Origin: Nitrospirota bacterium
GTDB taxonomy: Bacteria > Nitrospirota > UBA9217
Direction of reading: 5' to 3'
Assembly: GCA_029858565.1 (NCBI GenBank)
Contig: JAOUEV010000003.1
Coordinates: forward strand, 1-64,000
Length of the DNA stretch: 64,000 nucleotides
The position numbers were made by a program, and so were the translations under genes. The notes below the pieces were generated by a model. It worked only from the letters and a program-made list of their open reading frames with translations. It made no database searches and was not told the DNA's origin. Positions within the stretch are counted from its first letter, which is position 1. Every line of letters begins with the position of its first letter. This document shows, piece after piece, positions 52,555 through 62,094 of the stretch.

Positions 52555-53310
52555 TTATATGCCATGCATAATTCTTGACCAGTCAATGGCTTTGCCCTGA
52601 TCACGATAGCTATATCCTGTACCCGTGTATCCGCAGTCTTCACGTTGAATTACATCATGGAGCTGATGTAGAAGTTCCACATGAGCTTTGTAGAACTTGT
52701 CAAAATCTCTGTCATCTAAGATTACCGGGCATGGCTTAGTCTGGTCAGCTTTCCATTCAACATAGTCTTTATGCAGATCAAACTTTCCGCGTATCGGAAG
52801 TGCGGTGGTCTCGTATTTCGAATTGTACAATCCGTTGTTGTGAAGATAGCAATTCCGAAACCGTCTAACGTGGTCAACGTCTCTCCTGTTTTGATCTAAA
52901 CGTGCCAACATGCCCTGCGACCCGTATGTTGTTTTAGTCAGTCTGTCAAAAGCCCAGTCTAGCCGTGGCTTGTAATCGGGATTGCTGCCCTTTGCTTGAT
53001 GAATATTTCTAGACTCCAATAGCTCCCAGAAATCGGCAAGGACGCCTTCGAATATCGCTGCAATTGCAATAAGGCAACTGCGGACATGGTAGTATGGGAA
53101 AGTACTTCTCATCACGGCCACTAGGGCAACGGGGTCATAAGCTCTACTCCAATCATTCGTCATTGGATGAAGAGGAGGCAATTTAGACACAAGGTCACTA
53201 TCTTTGGTGCAACTATAGGAGGCTGCGGCAAACGCAAAATAAGCCCAAACGCCATGAAGCGCATCATCCGCTCTTTCAAATAAAACTTGGGCATCTGGGT
53301 CGAAATCCAT
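52555..53310 (-). CDS. Hypothetical protein with HEPN-like Rx4H motif
   Basis: 251 aa, largely helical composition; DHVRRFRNCYLHNNGLYN contains RNCYLH. Confidence 0.6.
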   Translation of the reverse strand: MDFDPDAQVLFERADDALHGVWAYFAFAAASYSCTKDSDLVSKLPPLHPMTNDWSRAYDPVALVAVMRSTFPYYHVRSCLIAIAAIFEGVLADFWELLESRNIHQAKGSNPDYKPRLDWAFDRLTKTTYGSQGMLARLDQNRRDVDHVRRFRNCYLHNNGLYNSKYETTALPIRGKFDLHKDYVEWKADQTKPCPVILDDRDFDKFYKAHVELLHQLHDVIQREDCGYTGTGYSYRDQGKAIDWSRIMHGI

Positions 53311-53391
53311 ATCTCACCCTCATCAAAACGGACTAATACGCGCCTGACGCGCCGCCTTCAGTTCGTCGCCGTCGAGGCGCTGGTTGTGATT

Positions 53392-53604
53392 AGTCGTAGG
53401 TTGGGCTGAGTTACACGAAGCCCAACACTCCTATTCGCGACCCTATCGCAGCTTCCAGTCAGGCAGGGTAAAAGCTTACCCTGCCCACAATTTCTCGAAC
53501 ATGATTCGTTGGGCTTCACACGAACCGTTCAGCACAACCTACGACTGATGCACTCAATAATCAATCACGTCGGATTTCGCCTGGCTCTATCCGACCTACG
53601 ACTG
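53392..53604. repeat. Cluster of palindromic REP-like repeats
   Basis: AGTCGTAGGTTG (53392) paired with CAACCTACGACT (53535); AAGCCCAAC/GTTGGGCTT; GGCAGGGTAA-AAGC-TTACCCTGCC (53462-53485); GTCGGAT/ATCCGAC; direct CCTACGACTG at 53538 and 53595. Confidence 0.85.
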
Positions 53605-54603
53605 GTCAATATTATCTTCCAAGTAGGTTTTGATGATTTCTTTTTTTGAAATCGGCCTCACTTGGCCTCTTTCAATAATAATGTCCATTTTTACGTGGCT
53701 GACTCCAACAGTTTCCTTCCAAGGCAATTCGAAAGTCTCACTAGTTTCCGGATTTTCAAAACGACACTTGTCTCCCGAGATCCCATTTATCATACGGAGC
53801 CAGCTAATCACATTATTGATGGATGCTGATATCAGTAGAAGCCCATTGGCTAAATTGACTGGGTTCCAGTTATGCGCGTGCCTGCTTGGTCGGAAATTAT
53901 ACTTGTCGCTCGGGTCAATACGATCCGGAACAAAGTATGACGACCCATACAGACTACTTCCTATCAATTCCATTTTTTCTGGTGCTGCCGGGACACCCGG
54001 TTTATCTTCTATTCCAAATGCTAGATGAAAGCCACCTGGCCTCACTCGGAATCCATGTTTTAATCCGTTATATTCTAAAATCATATCGGCATTGACAAAA
54101 TCACTTGCAAAGTGTCGCCATAACCTCCCAAACCCAGATTGAATCCATTCTTTCTTTTCTTCATCATATTTAAGATAGGTGTGGACAAGCTTAGCCAAAT
54201 ACTCCCACGTAACCGGCCGGTCCTTCATTCTTGTATAAATTGATTTATCAAGTGATATTTTTCTGACAAGATCCACAAGATCATTATTTCGATAGCAGAG
54301 AATCCATCCAAGCGAGCACTGAGGGGCCTGTACTGCTGAACAGAGTAACGCGAATAGAGTTTCCAAACCATGGTAATAGGCAAGTCGCAACGACAAAGCC
54401 GCCTTTTGTTTGTCTGCCCCTTCCAGATGATCTGACTGCGTCCTTACAATATAGTCGAAATAATCGGGTTCGAATCCTTCAAGAAACTCTAGATTCTTTT
54501 TCACCAATTCCATATCCCAAAAGGCAAAAGGTGTTTCATTGACTACAAACCTAATCACTTCCATAATCATATTCCTCGTAGAGTCTGATAACGGGGTAGC
54601 CAT
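53596..54603 (-). CDS. Hypothetical protein, accessory-island gene
   Basis: 335 aa uninterrupted ORF, AT-rich; MILEYNGLKHGFRVRPGGFHLAFG motif. Confidence 0.65.
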   Translation of the reverse strand: MATPLSDSTRNMIMEVIRFVVNETPFAFWDMELVKKNLEFLEGFEPDYFDYIVRTQSDHLEGADKQKAALSLRLAYYHGLETLFALLCSAVQAPQCSLGWILCYRNNDLVDLVRKISLDKSIYTRMKDRPVTWEYLAKLVHTYLKYDEEKKEWIQSGFGRLWRHFASDFVNADMILEYNGLKHGFRVRPGGFHLAFGIEDKPGVPAAPEKMELIGSSLYGSSYFVPDRIDPSDKYNFRPSRHAHNWNPVNLANGLLLISASINNVISWLRMINGISGDKCRFENPETSETFELPWKETVGVSHVKMDIIIERGQVRPISKKEIIKTYLEDNIDQS

Positions 54604-54937
54604 GGGATCGCTTTTTGATAGGCTAATTCCGGGACGTTGATGCTTTTAATGCATTGCGACCAAAATTACGGAATGTAATCTGTATCAGCCTATCACGTTC
54701 GTCCGCTGTAGCTTACAGGAAGTTATCTTGGTTAGTGGTTCGCGACGGTTAGGAGTATATCAGAAACCTACGAACGGATAAAGCGAAATAATGGGAGTAT
54801 GCCGGGACTTCGGTCACGATCGGAGAGCTTGCATAAACGTTGAGCGCGGACTGCGGACGGTCGGGCAGGGACTGCGATTTAGCTCTTGTAAACACACGAT
54901 ACTATCAGGTAAAATCTTCATCGTTGGAGGGGGACCC

Positions 54938-55783
54938 ATGCGGATCGCGGGCATACAAACAGGCGCTTCTCACGACGTGGACAGGAACATCACCCACGCT
55001 GTGGAGCTTGCCGAGATAGCGGCGGAAAAAGGCGCAAAGTCCATTTGCTTCTCCGAACTGTGCCTCACGCCGTGGTTCCTGCGGCATGAGGACAAGAAAT
55101 ACCTGGAGCTTGCCCGTGAGCGTTCCAGCGGCATCCTTGATCCTTTCCTGGCATCATCGCTCAAGACCAAGACCGTCATCGTACTCCCCTTTTTCGAGAG
55201 GTATGATGGCAGGTTTTTCAGCAGCGCGGCCGTCATGGACTGCGGCGTTCTGAAGGGTGTTTACCGCAAGGTCCATATTCCCGATCTTCCCCTGTACAAG
55301 GAGCGGTTCTATCTCAGCTCCGGAGACGGCGACTTTCCGGTCTTCGAGACCTCGCACGGCAGGATCGGCGTGCAGCTCTGCTGGGACAACCTGTTCCCCG
55401 AAGGAACGCGCATCCTGGCGCTCAAGGGCGCGGATTTGGTCTTTGCTCCCACGGCCGCGTCGCAGGATACCCATGCGCACTGGGAACGGGCGATCTCCGC
55501 GAACGCTTTTGCGAACAACCTGACCGTGTTCCGGGTGAACCGCGTGGGGACCGAGGACGGGCTTGTGTTCTACGGCAGGAGTTTCTGCGCAGGACCCTGG
55601 GGAGACATGGTCTCGGAGCTGGCAGGCAGCAAGGAGGCGATCGTGATGGCCGAGGTCGACCCTCGCGAGCGCGACACGGCGCGGGAGACCTGGGGATTCC
55701 TGAACCATCGGCAACCGTCAGCGTACAGGGATATTATCAATGACCGGCCGGGGCCGGGCGCATCAAGGGAGCAGAAGAACTGA
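54938..55783 (+). CDS. Carbon-nitrogen hydrolase (nitrilase superfamily)
   Basis: Glu/Lys/Cys triad context CFSELCLTPWF, GVYRKVHIPD, GVQLCWDNLFPEG. Confidence 0.92.
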   Translation: MRIAGIQTGASHDVDRNITHAVELAEIAAEKGAKSICFSELCLTPWFLRHEDKKYLELARERSSGILDPFLASSLKTKTVIVLPFFERYDGRFFSSAAVMDCGVLKGVYRKVHIPDLPLYKERFYLSSGDGDFPVFETSHGRIGVQLCWDNLFPEGTRILALKGADLVFAPTAASQDTHAHWERAISANAFANNLTVFRVNRVGTEDGLVFYGRSFCAGPWGDMVSELAGSKEAIVMAEVDPRERDTARETWGFLNHRQPSAYRDIINDRPGPGASREQKN

Positions 55784-55785
55784 TC

Positions 55786-56454
55786 ATGGGAAATGTCCAG
55801 CAGATAGAGTTCATGAAAGACCTTGCCCCGAGACTCCGGGGGCCTATCCTCGAGATCGGCAGCAAGCGCTATGGCGGCTACCCGATGTTCTTTGACTACC
55901 GGACCCTCTTCCCCGAGGGTACGAAGTATGTTGGCGCGGACATGGAGGCAGGCGACGGTGTCGATGCGGTTGCCGATCTGACGGAGGATATCGAGGTGAT
56001 CCGTCAGAAGCTTGGTACGGCGAGCTTCCAGACCATTATCTGCTTGAGCGTAATGGAGCACGTCGGCGACATAGCGGCTTTTTCCCGCAACGTGGAAGCC
56101 TTGCTGGAGCCCGGCGGCACGCTGGTGCTCTCGGTGCCCTTTGTCTGGGAGATCCACGCGTATCCTTACGATTACTGGCGCTTCACGCCCCGCGCCATCG
56201 AATTCCTCTACCGGAACATTGCATTTGATCCCGCGATCAGCCGCCTGCATACTGACACCGGGCGGGTGGCGAGCCTGCGTGATGTCGGGGATGACATGAA
56301 CCGGTTCGTGAAGATGATCTACAAGCCCGGCGGCAAGAAGACGATCGGCCAGCGGGTCCGGATCATGGGCTACTCCCTGTTCCGCAGGATGCTCGGCCTT
56401 GGCAAGAATCCCCTCTATAACACCCATATCGAGATGGTCGGACGCAGGAAGTAG
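55786..56454 (+). CDS. Class I SAM-dependent methyltransferase
   Basis: ILEIGSKRYGGY, YVGADMEAGDGVDAVADL, QTIICLSVMEHVGDI. Confidence 0.82.
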   Translation: MGNVQQIEFMKDLAPRLRGPILEIGSKRYGGYPMFFDYRTLFPEGTKYVGADMEAGDGVDAVADLTEDIEVIRQKLGTASFQTIICLSVMEHVGDIAAFSRNVEALLEPGGTLVLSVPFVWEIHAYPYDYWRFTPRAIEFLYRNIAFDPAISRLHTDTGRVASLRDVGDDMNRFVKMIYKPGGKKTIGQRVRIMGYSLFRRMLGLGKNPLYNTHIEMVGRRK

Positions 56455-56524
56455 GGTCCGCAGCAGTACACGCCTCAGCTTAATTACGGGTTTACATTCC
56501 CTCCATGCTATGTTACAAATCATC

Positions 56525-59302
56525 ATGACGCAGTTTCTCCGTCTGTGCTCCGCTCTCTGCCTTACCCTGCTGCTCCTTCCCGTCTCCGCCGCGGCCGGGG
56601 ATCTCTTTGGCCTCCCCATACGATCGATCATGCATGTTGATGAAGACGGCGCGCCCTGGCCCGAGGCAGACAGTCTTCTGCCGCTTCTCATGGTCAAGCC
56701 GGGCGATCGCCTCGACGCTGAGACGGTCCGCGAAGGGATCACGAACCTCTATCTCAAGCGGCAGTTCCGGGACGTCCGGGTCGAGGCCTATGGGGAGAAC
56801 GGCGGCGTGGCGCTTGTTGTACACTTGACACCAGTCACCATCGTGGACAAGATCGTTCTGCGGGGCAACCACTCCCTGTCCGATCGGGCGATCAAGGATG
56901 CCATGGCCGGCATGGTAGGCAGGGAGCTTCGCGAGGAACAGTATCCCGACATCAGGATGAGCATCCAGGCGCTTTATCAGGCTGAGGGCTTCTACGGCGT
57001 GCGCGTGAACTTCAGGTCGGAGAAAGCCTCCCGGCCCCATGCCGTGCATCTGTATGTCTATGTGATCGAACCGAAGCGGACGGTTATCGAGAAGGTCCGT
57101 TTCAGGGGAAATACCGTGTTCGCGGAGAAGGAACTGGCTTCCGCGATGCAGAACAGGGCAGGGACACCGCTCCTGACCAATGTCCTGTTCGAGCAGGACC
57201 TGCCCGCGATCCAGCGGATATATGCAGAGGCCGGGTACCCGGCTGCCCAGCCCGGACCGGTCAGCATGAGCTTTAAGGAGGAGCGGGCGTTCCTGGATAT
57301 CGGCGGCAGTGAGGGGCCGAAGGTGACGGTTTCCTTTGGCGGCAACCGGGTGTTCAGCGATAGAGAGCTCGGGGAGCTTCTGATACTGCGTCAGGAGCAT
57401 GATGTGTCGGACACGGTGATCGAGAGCAGCGCGGAAAAGATCCGCAACGCCTACCGGGACGAAGGCTACGCCGATGTGAAGGTCGAAACAGCAAAAAGGA
57501 CCGGCAGTCCGGCGGCATTGCACATTCACTTCGCGGTCACCGAAGGCCCGCGGGTGATCGTGGAAACCGTGCGCGTGGAGGGCAACAGCAGTCTGGGCAC
57601 CACGGAGATCCTCGACATCATGGAGACCAAGGGTACCCGCTGGTACCGTCGAGCAAGGCCTTTTCGCGAAGACCTGCTTGAAAAGGACCGTGATCACGTC
57701 CTGGACCGTTATAATGCCGCCGGCTTTCTCAACGCCGAGGTCAAGATTATCGTAGCGCGGTCCGCGGATGGGAAAACAGCGACCATCACGCTGAAGATCG
57801 TTGAGGGGATGAAGACCCTGGTGGGGAACATTTCCTTTGAAGGAAATGCACTTTTCCCGAGGGAAGAACTGGCCTCGATTGTGGCTGTCAAGTCCGGAAT
57901 GCCCTACAGCGACCGCATGGTGGAGGAGGATAAATACCGCCTGCTGACGCGCTACGCTGCAAAAGGATACCTCTATGCCCGGGTGGATGCGGAAAAGCGA
58001 TCCGTTGCCGGAGAAGGCCAGACAGAGGTAATGGACATCCAGTTCCGCATCACCGAGGACAAGCTGGTCACGGTCGGCACGGTCATCCTTCGGGGAAACG
58101 CCTATACCCGCGACTGGGTCCTGATGCGGGAGCTGGAGCCGAAAAAAGGCGAACCTTACAGCTACGAAAAGATACTGCAGAGCCAGCAGCGGGTCTACCG
58201 GTACGGTTATTTCAGCCAGGCGCGATACGAGCCCATAAAACCCTTTGAACGGACCTACCAGAAGGATATGCTTTTCACAGTGGAGGAGCGCCCCGCAGGC
58301 GCCGTGGAGTTCGGCGTGGGGTACGGCGACCTGGACCGCTTGCGCGGGTTCGTGGAGCTGTCCCACCGCAACCTCTGGGGCACGGCGCGTTACGCGAGCC
58401 TGCGGCTCGAGGGAAGCGATATCCTGAAGCGCGCGGCGGCAACGTTCCAGGAGCCCTGGTTCCTGGGACATCGGCTCCAAAGCCACCTTACCCTTGCATG
58501 GTCGGACCGTAAGAACATCAACCAGGACACGCGGGACGTGAACTACCAGACCAGGAAGACCACCGCGGCCTACGGTATTGACAAGCTCTACAACGGTTTC
58601 AAGAGCTCCCTGACCTACCAGTTCGAGAACGTGGACAACTACAACGTCAAGCCCGAGGCGCAGCTCAGCTTCGAGGACAGCGGCAGGGTCCTGATCTCCA
58701 GCCTGAACCCGGCGGTCATCTGGGACCTGCGCGACGATCCTTTCAATCCTACCCGCGGCGGCATTCACGGCATCGTGGTGAAGGAATCAATGAAGGAGCT
58801 GGGTTCCGAGGCGGTATTCACCAAGGCTTCGGTCCAGAGCTCCTGGTTCTTCGGGCTTTTCGGCAGATCCGTTCTTGCCCTGTCGGGCCGCGCCGGAATG
58901 GCCTGGGCCCACCAGGACACCGAGGTCGTCCCCATCCACGAGCGGTTCTATCTTGGCGGCGGTACCACGATCCGGGGCTACACGCAGGATTCCGTCGGGC
59001 CCTACATCGTTGATGCGGCAGGCGAGCGGATCCCGACCGGCGGCTCCAGCATGGCGCAATTGAACGCCGAAGTCCGGGTGAACAGTACCACCGGAGGAGG
59101 GGGGATCGTCCTTTTCACCGACGGAGGCAACGTGTGGATCGACAAGAAGATCCGGCCCGACGATCTCCGGGCATCCTACGGCATCGGTCTCCGGTACAAT
59201 ACGCCGGTCGGCCCGCTGCGCGTGGATTACGGCCAGAAGATCCACCGGAGGTCGGGCGAGACACCCGGGGAACTGCATTTCAATATCGGCCATGCGTTCT
59301 GA
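56525..59302 (+). CDS. bamA: BamA/Omp85-family outer-membrane assembly protein
   Basis: Multiple POTRA-like repeats; barrel motif YLGGGTTIRGY...VGPLRVDYGQK; terminal LHFNIGHAF. Confidence 0.92.
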   Translation: MTQFLRLCSALCLTLLLLPVSAAAGDLFGLPIRSIMHVDEDGAPWPEADSLLPLLMVKPGDRLDAETVREGITNLYLKRQFRDVRVEAYGENGGVALVVHLTPVTIVDKIVLRGNHSLSDRAIKDAMAGMVGRELREEQYPDIRMSIQALYQAEGFYGVRVNFRSEKASRPHAVHLYVYVIEPKRTVIEKVRFRGNTVFAEKELASAMQNRAGTPLLTNVLFEQDLPAIQRIYAEAGYPAAQPGPVSMSFKEERAFLDIGGSEGPKVTVSFGGNRVFSDRELGELLILRQEHDVSDTVIESSAEKIRNAYRDEGYADVKVETAKRTGSPAALHIHFAVTEGPRVIVETVRVEGNSSLGTTEILDIMETKGTRWYRRARPFREDLLEKDRDHVLDRYNAAGFLNAEVKIIVARSADGKTATITLKIVEGMKTLVGNISFEGNALFPREELASIVAVKSGMPYSDRMVEEDKYRLLTRYAAKGYLYARVDAEKRSVAGEGQTEVMDIQFRITEDKLVTVGTVILRGNAYTRDWVLMRELEPKKGEPYSYEKILQSQQRVYRYGYFSQARYEPIKPFERTYQKDMLFTVEERPAGAVEFGVGYGDLDRLRGFVELSHRNLWGTARYASLRLEGSDILKRAAATFQEPWFLGHRLQSHLTLAWSDRKNINQDTRDVNYQTRKTTAAYGIDKLYNGFKSSLTYQFENVDNYNVKPEAQLSFEDSGRVLISSLNPAVIWDLRDDPFNPTRGGIHGIVVKESMKELGSEAVFTKASVQSSWFFGLFGRSVLALSGRAGMAWAHQDTEVVPIHERFYLGGGTTIRGYTQDSVGPYIVDAAGERIPTGGSSMAQLNAEVRVNSTTGGGGIVLFTDGGNVWIDKKIRPDDLRASYGIGLRYNTPVGPLRVDYGQKIHRRSGETPGELHFNIGHAF

Positions 59303-59465
59303 GCTAATTTCCCCTTAGAGATCACGTCATGATCCAGCTTTTCCAATCCTGGCAGTAGAGCTTCAAAAACATTGACTCCGCTCCCTTGCCCAACTGGACG
59401 TTCCTCCCAGGCGGTGGTATTATTGAGTACGCGGACCCGCTGTCCGGTCCCTTCCCTATTACAAT

Positions 59466-61397
59466 ATGAAGATCCATAGAAGACTGATCGTCCTTGTCGG
59501 CCTCGGTATGCTGCTCATCATGAGCATCACCGTGCTGTCGCTGCTCAACATAACGGCCGAGTTTACGGCGTCCATGCGGCGGATGGGGCAGATATCGCTG
59601 GAGGTCAAGCGGATATGGACCATCGAGCAGAGGATCGGCGACGCGACGCGGGCGGTGCGCAGATACGTTGAGACCGGCGACAGCCGCTTCAAGGCGAACT
59701 ATGCGAGCTTTCATGACGAGATCAAGCGGGAGCTGGACGAGACCCGTTCCCTGACGCTGGTCGACCGGGAACTTGTGCTCATTACGGCTTTGATCAATGA
59801 TTTCCGCACGATGGAAGAGCAGGCGGAGCGGATCTTTTCACTGCCCCTGAATTCTTCCCGCGACCGCGCAGCTGCGAAGCCCATCCTTGCGGACCTGGAC
59901 AATCTGGTCATCTGGACGCAGCACGATATCGAACGCTACCGCGAGGACAATGCCACCAAGCTCGACGAGGTTGCATCGGAGCTGGGCGGGACGAAAGTCC
60001 GCATCAGTTTCCTCTTTGGTCTGATCCTGGTCACCATGGTCGGGCTTCTTTTCGCTTTGGGGATCTATCTCTACCGCAAGGTCTCCCTGCCGTTGTCCCA
60101 GCTCTGGGCCGGCACCGGCGAGATCAGCCGGGGAAACCTTGATTATCAGGTGCAGGTCCGCGGCGAGAACGATATTGTGCACCTTGCTGAACGGTTCAAT
60201 GAGATGTCGCAAAAGCTCAAGGTCTCCTATGCGGCCCTTGAAGATCGGCTCCTGGATCGGACAAAGCAGCTCACCGCGCTGAACTCGGTCTCCCTGACCC
60301 TGGGCCAGGGCGGCTCCCTCCGTGAGGTGCTGCAGCGTTCGCTGACAACGGTCCTCCAGAGCTTTGCGGACATGGCGCCGCGCGGCGGCATCTTTTTGTG
60401 CGAACCCGACGGCGAAACGCTCCATCTCGTCGCCCATGTGGGCCTGCCCCGCGATTTCGCGGTCAAGGAAGAGCGGATCCGGATGGGTGAATGCCTCTGC
60501 GGCATCGCGGCCCAGACCGGCGAGGTCATCTACACCGAGCAGGGATGCAGCGATCCCCGCCATACGCGGCAGGCCTGGTCTGTGGCCGGGGCTCATATCG
60601 TCGTGCCGATAAAATCACGCGGGATCGTGCTGGGCGTCATGTTCCTCTATCCGGCGCGACAGTTCAGCCTGAAGCAGTCCGACCTGCAGCTGTTCGATAC
60701 TATCGGCGCCGGCCTCGGCATGGCCGTGGAGAACCTGCGGCTCTACGGCGAGGTGAAGCAATCCAGCCACCGCTACTGGGACCTTTTTGAAAAGTCCCGT
60801 GACATCCTGTTCACCATGGACATGGAGGGACGGCTTACCTCGGCGAACGAGGCAATGGAGCATTTCACCGGCAGGCCCAAGTCCGGCATCATCGGCGCCA
60901 ACATCGTCGATTTCCTTGCCGATGACGGGAAAGCGCTGATCCGCCGCATCCTGATCGGAGAGGAGCCCCTTGCCGACCGGATCCATGAGATCGAGATGAC
61001 GCGGCCCAACGGGGAGCGGGCGTTCCTCGAGATCAGCGGCAGGAGCCTGTTCCAGCTCAATAAGCCGCTGGGATTCCAGATCGCCGCGCGGGACGTGACC
61101 GAGCAGAAGATCCTTCGCGAATTGGTGGTCCAGGCGGAACGGCTCGCGGCCATCGGACAGATCATGGTCACGGTCCGGCACGAGGTCAACAATCCGCTCA
61201 CCACCGTGATCGGGAATATCGAGCTTCTGATCGACCGGTACGGACAGGGCGACGGCGATCTCAAAAGGCGCCTCGAGACGGTGCTGGACAATTCGCTGCG
61301 CATCTCCGAGATCATCAAACGGCTTCAGGAGATCAAGGAGGTCAAGACCGTTGACTATGTGAAGGGTGTGAAAATGACCGATCCGGGGTCCCGCTAG
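59466..61397 (+). CDS. Sensor protein: TM sensor, HAMP, GAF, PAS, DHp-like (VRHEVNNPLTTVIGNIELL) without HATPase domain
   Basis: 643 aa; ORF ends …ISEIIKRLQEIKEVKTVDYVKGVKMTDPGSR directly after the DHp region. Confidence 0.85.
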   Translation: MKIHRRLIVLVGLGMLLIMSITVLSLLNITAEFTASMRRMGQISLEVKRIWTIEQRIGDATRAVRRYVETGDSRFKANYASFHDEIKRELDETRSLTLVDRELVLITALINDFRTMEEQAERIFSLPLNSSRDRAAAKPILADLDNLVIWTQHDIERYREDNATKLDEVASELGGTKVRISFLFGLILVTMVGLLFALGIYLYRKVSLPLSQLWAGTGEISRGNLDYQVQVRGENDIVHLAERFNEMSQKLKVSYAALEDRLLDRTKQLTALNSVSLTLGQGGSLREVLQRSLTTVLQSFADMAPRGGIFLCEPDGETLHLVAHVGLPRDFAVKEERIRMGECLCGIAAQTGEVIYTEQGCSDPRHTRQAWSVAGAHIVVPIKSRGIVLGVMFLYPARQFSLKQSDLQLFDTIGAGLGMAVENLRLYGEVKQSSHRYWDLFEKSRDILFTMDMEGRLTSANEAMEHFTGRPKSGIIGANIVDFLADDGKALIRRILIGEEPLADRIHEIEMTRPNGERAFLEISGRSLFQLNKPLGFQIAARDVTEQKILRELVVQAERLAAIGQIMVTVRHEVNNPLTTVIGNIELLIDRYGQGDGDLKRRLETVLDNSLRISEIIKRLQEIKEVKTVDYVKGVKMTDPGSR

Positions 61398-62060
61398 ATG
61401 ACCTGGAGGCGCGGCAAGAGGGACAGGCCGTGGACCGGTCTGCTCGCGGCGGTGGCGGCTGTTGCGCAGCTCCTCATCGCGGCACCTGCCGGCGCGGAGC
61501 TGGTCGACCGGGTTATCGCCGCGGTGAACAACGATGTGATCACCCGCAGCGAGCTCCGGCAGGCGGTCATGTTCAACCTCAGCCTGTCCGGCGGGAGCGA
61601 GGCCGGCCGCAAGGTCGAAGCAGAGACGCTGGAAGGCCTGATCAACCGGAAGCTGCTGCTGCAGGAAGCCTATCGTCTGCGCTATGTCGAGGTGACCGAT
61701 CAGGACGCGGCTGAGGAGGTCAAGAAGCTCCGCGCCAGGCTCGGAACGGAGCAGGCGTTCCAGGACCTGCTGGAGCGCACCGGCATGACCGGGGACAGGC
61801 TTGCCCGCCTTCTGGGAGAGCGCCTCCTGGTGGAGCGTTTCATTGACAAGAAGATCGGGATCTTTGCCCGTGTCAACCGCGACGAGGTCGAGCAGTACTA
61901 CCGCGAGCATGGGACGGAATTCAGCGGCAAGCGTTTCCCCGAGGTCCAGAAGCAGATCACCGCTTTCCTGACCCAGCAGAAGACGCTCCAGCAGCTCGAT
62001 CTGTATATCGCTGAACTGCGGGGCAGGGCGGATATACGGATCAATGGGATGGAAGAGTGA
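61398..62060 (+). CDS. SurA N-terminal-like periplasmic chaperone, apparently without PPIase domain
   Basis: ELVDRVIAAVNNDVITRSELRQAV; LINRKLLLQEAYRLRYVEVTDQD; 220 aa only. Confidence 0.85.
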   Translation: MTWRRGKRDRPWTGLLAAVAAVAQLLIAAPAGAELVDRVIAAVNNDVITRSELRQAVMFNLSLSGGSEAGRKVEAETLEGLINRKLLLQEAYRLRYVEVTDQDAAEEVKKLRARLGTEQAFQDLLERTGMTGDRLARLLGERLLVERFIDKKIGIFARVNRDEVEQYYREHGTEFSGKRFPEVQKQITAFLTQQKTLQQLDLYIAELRGRADIRINGMEE

Positions 62061-62094
62061 CTAGTGACGAGAGACGAGTGAGGAAAAGGGCTTT

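Noticed and set aside
47900-54800. Prophage or integrative element
   Set aside because: No integrase, structural phage genes, transposase or flanking tRNA seen; only the group II intron is a clear mobile element.
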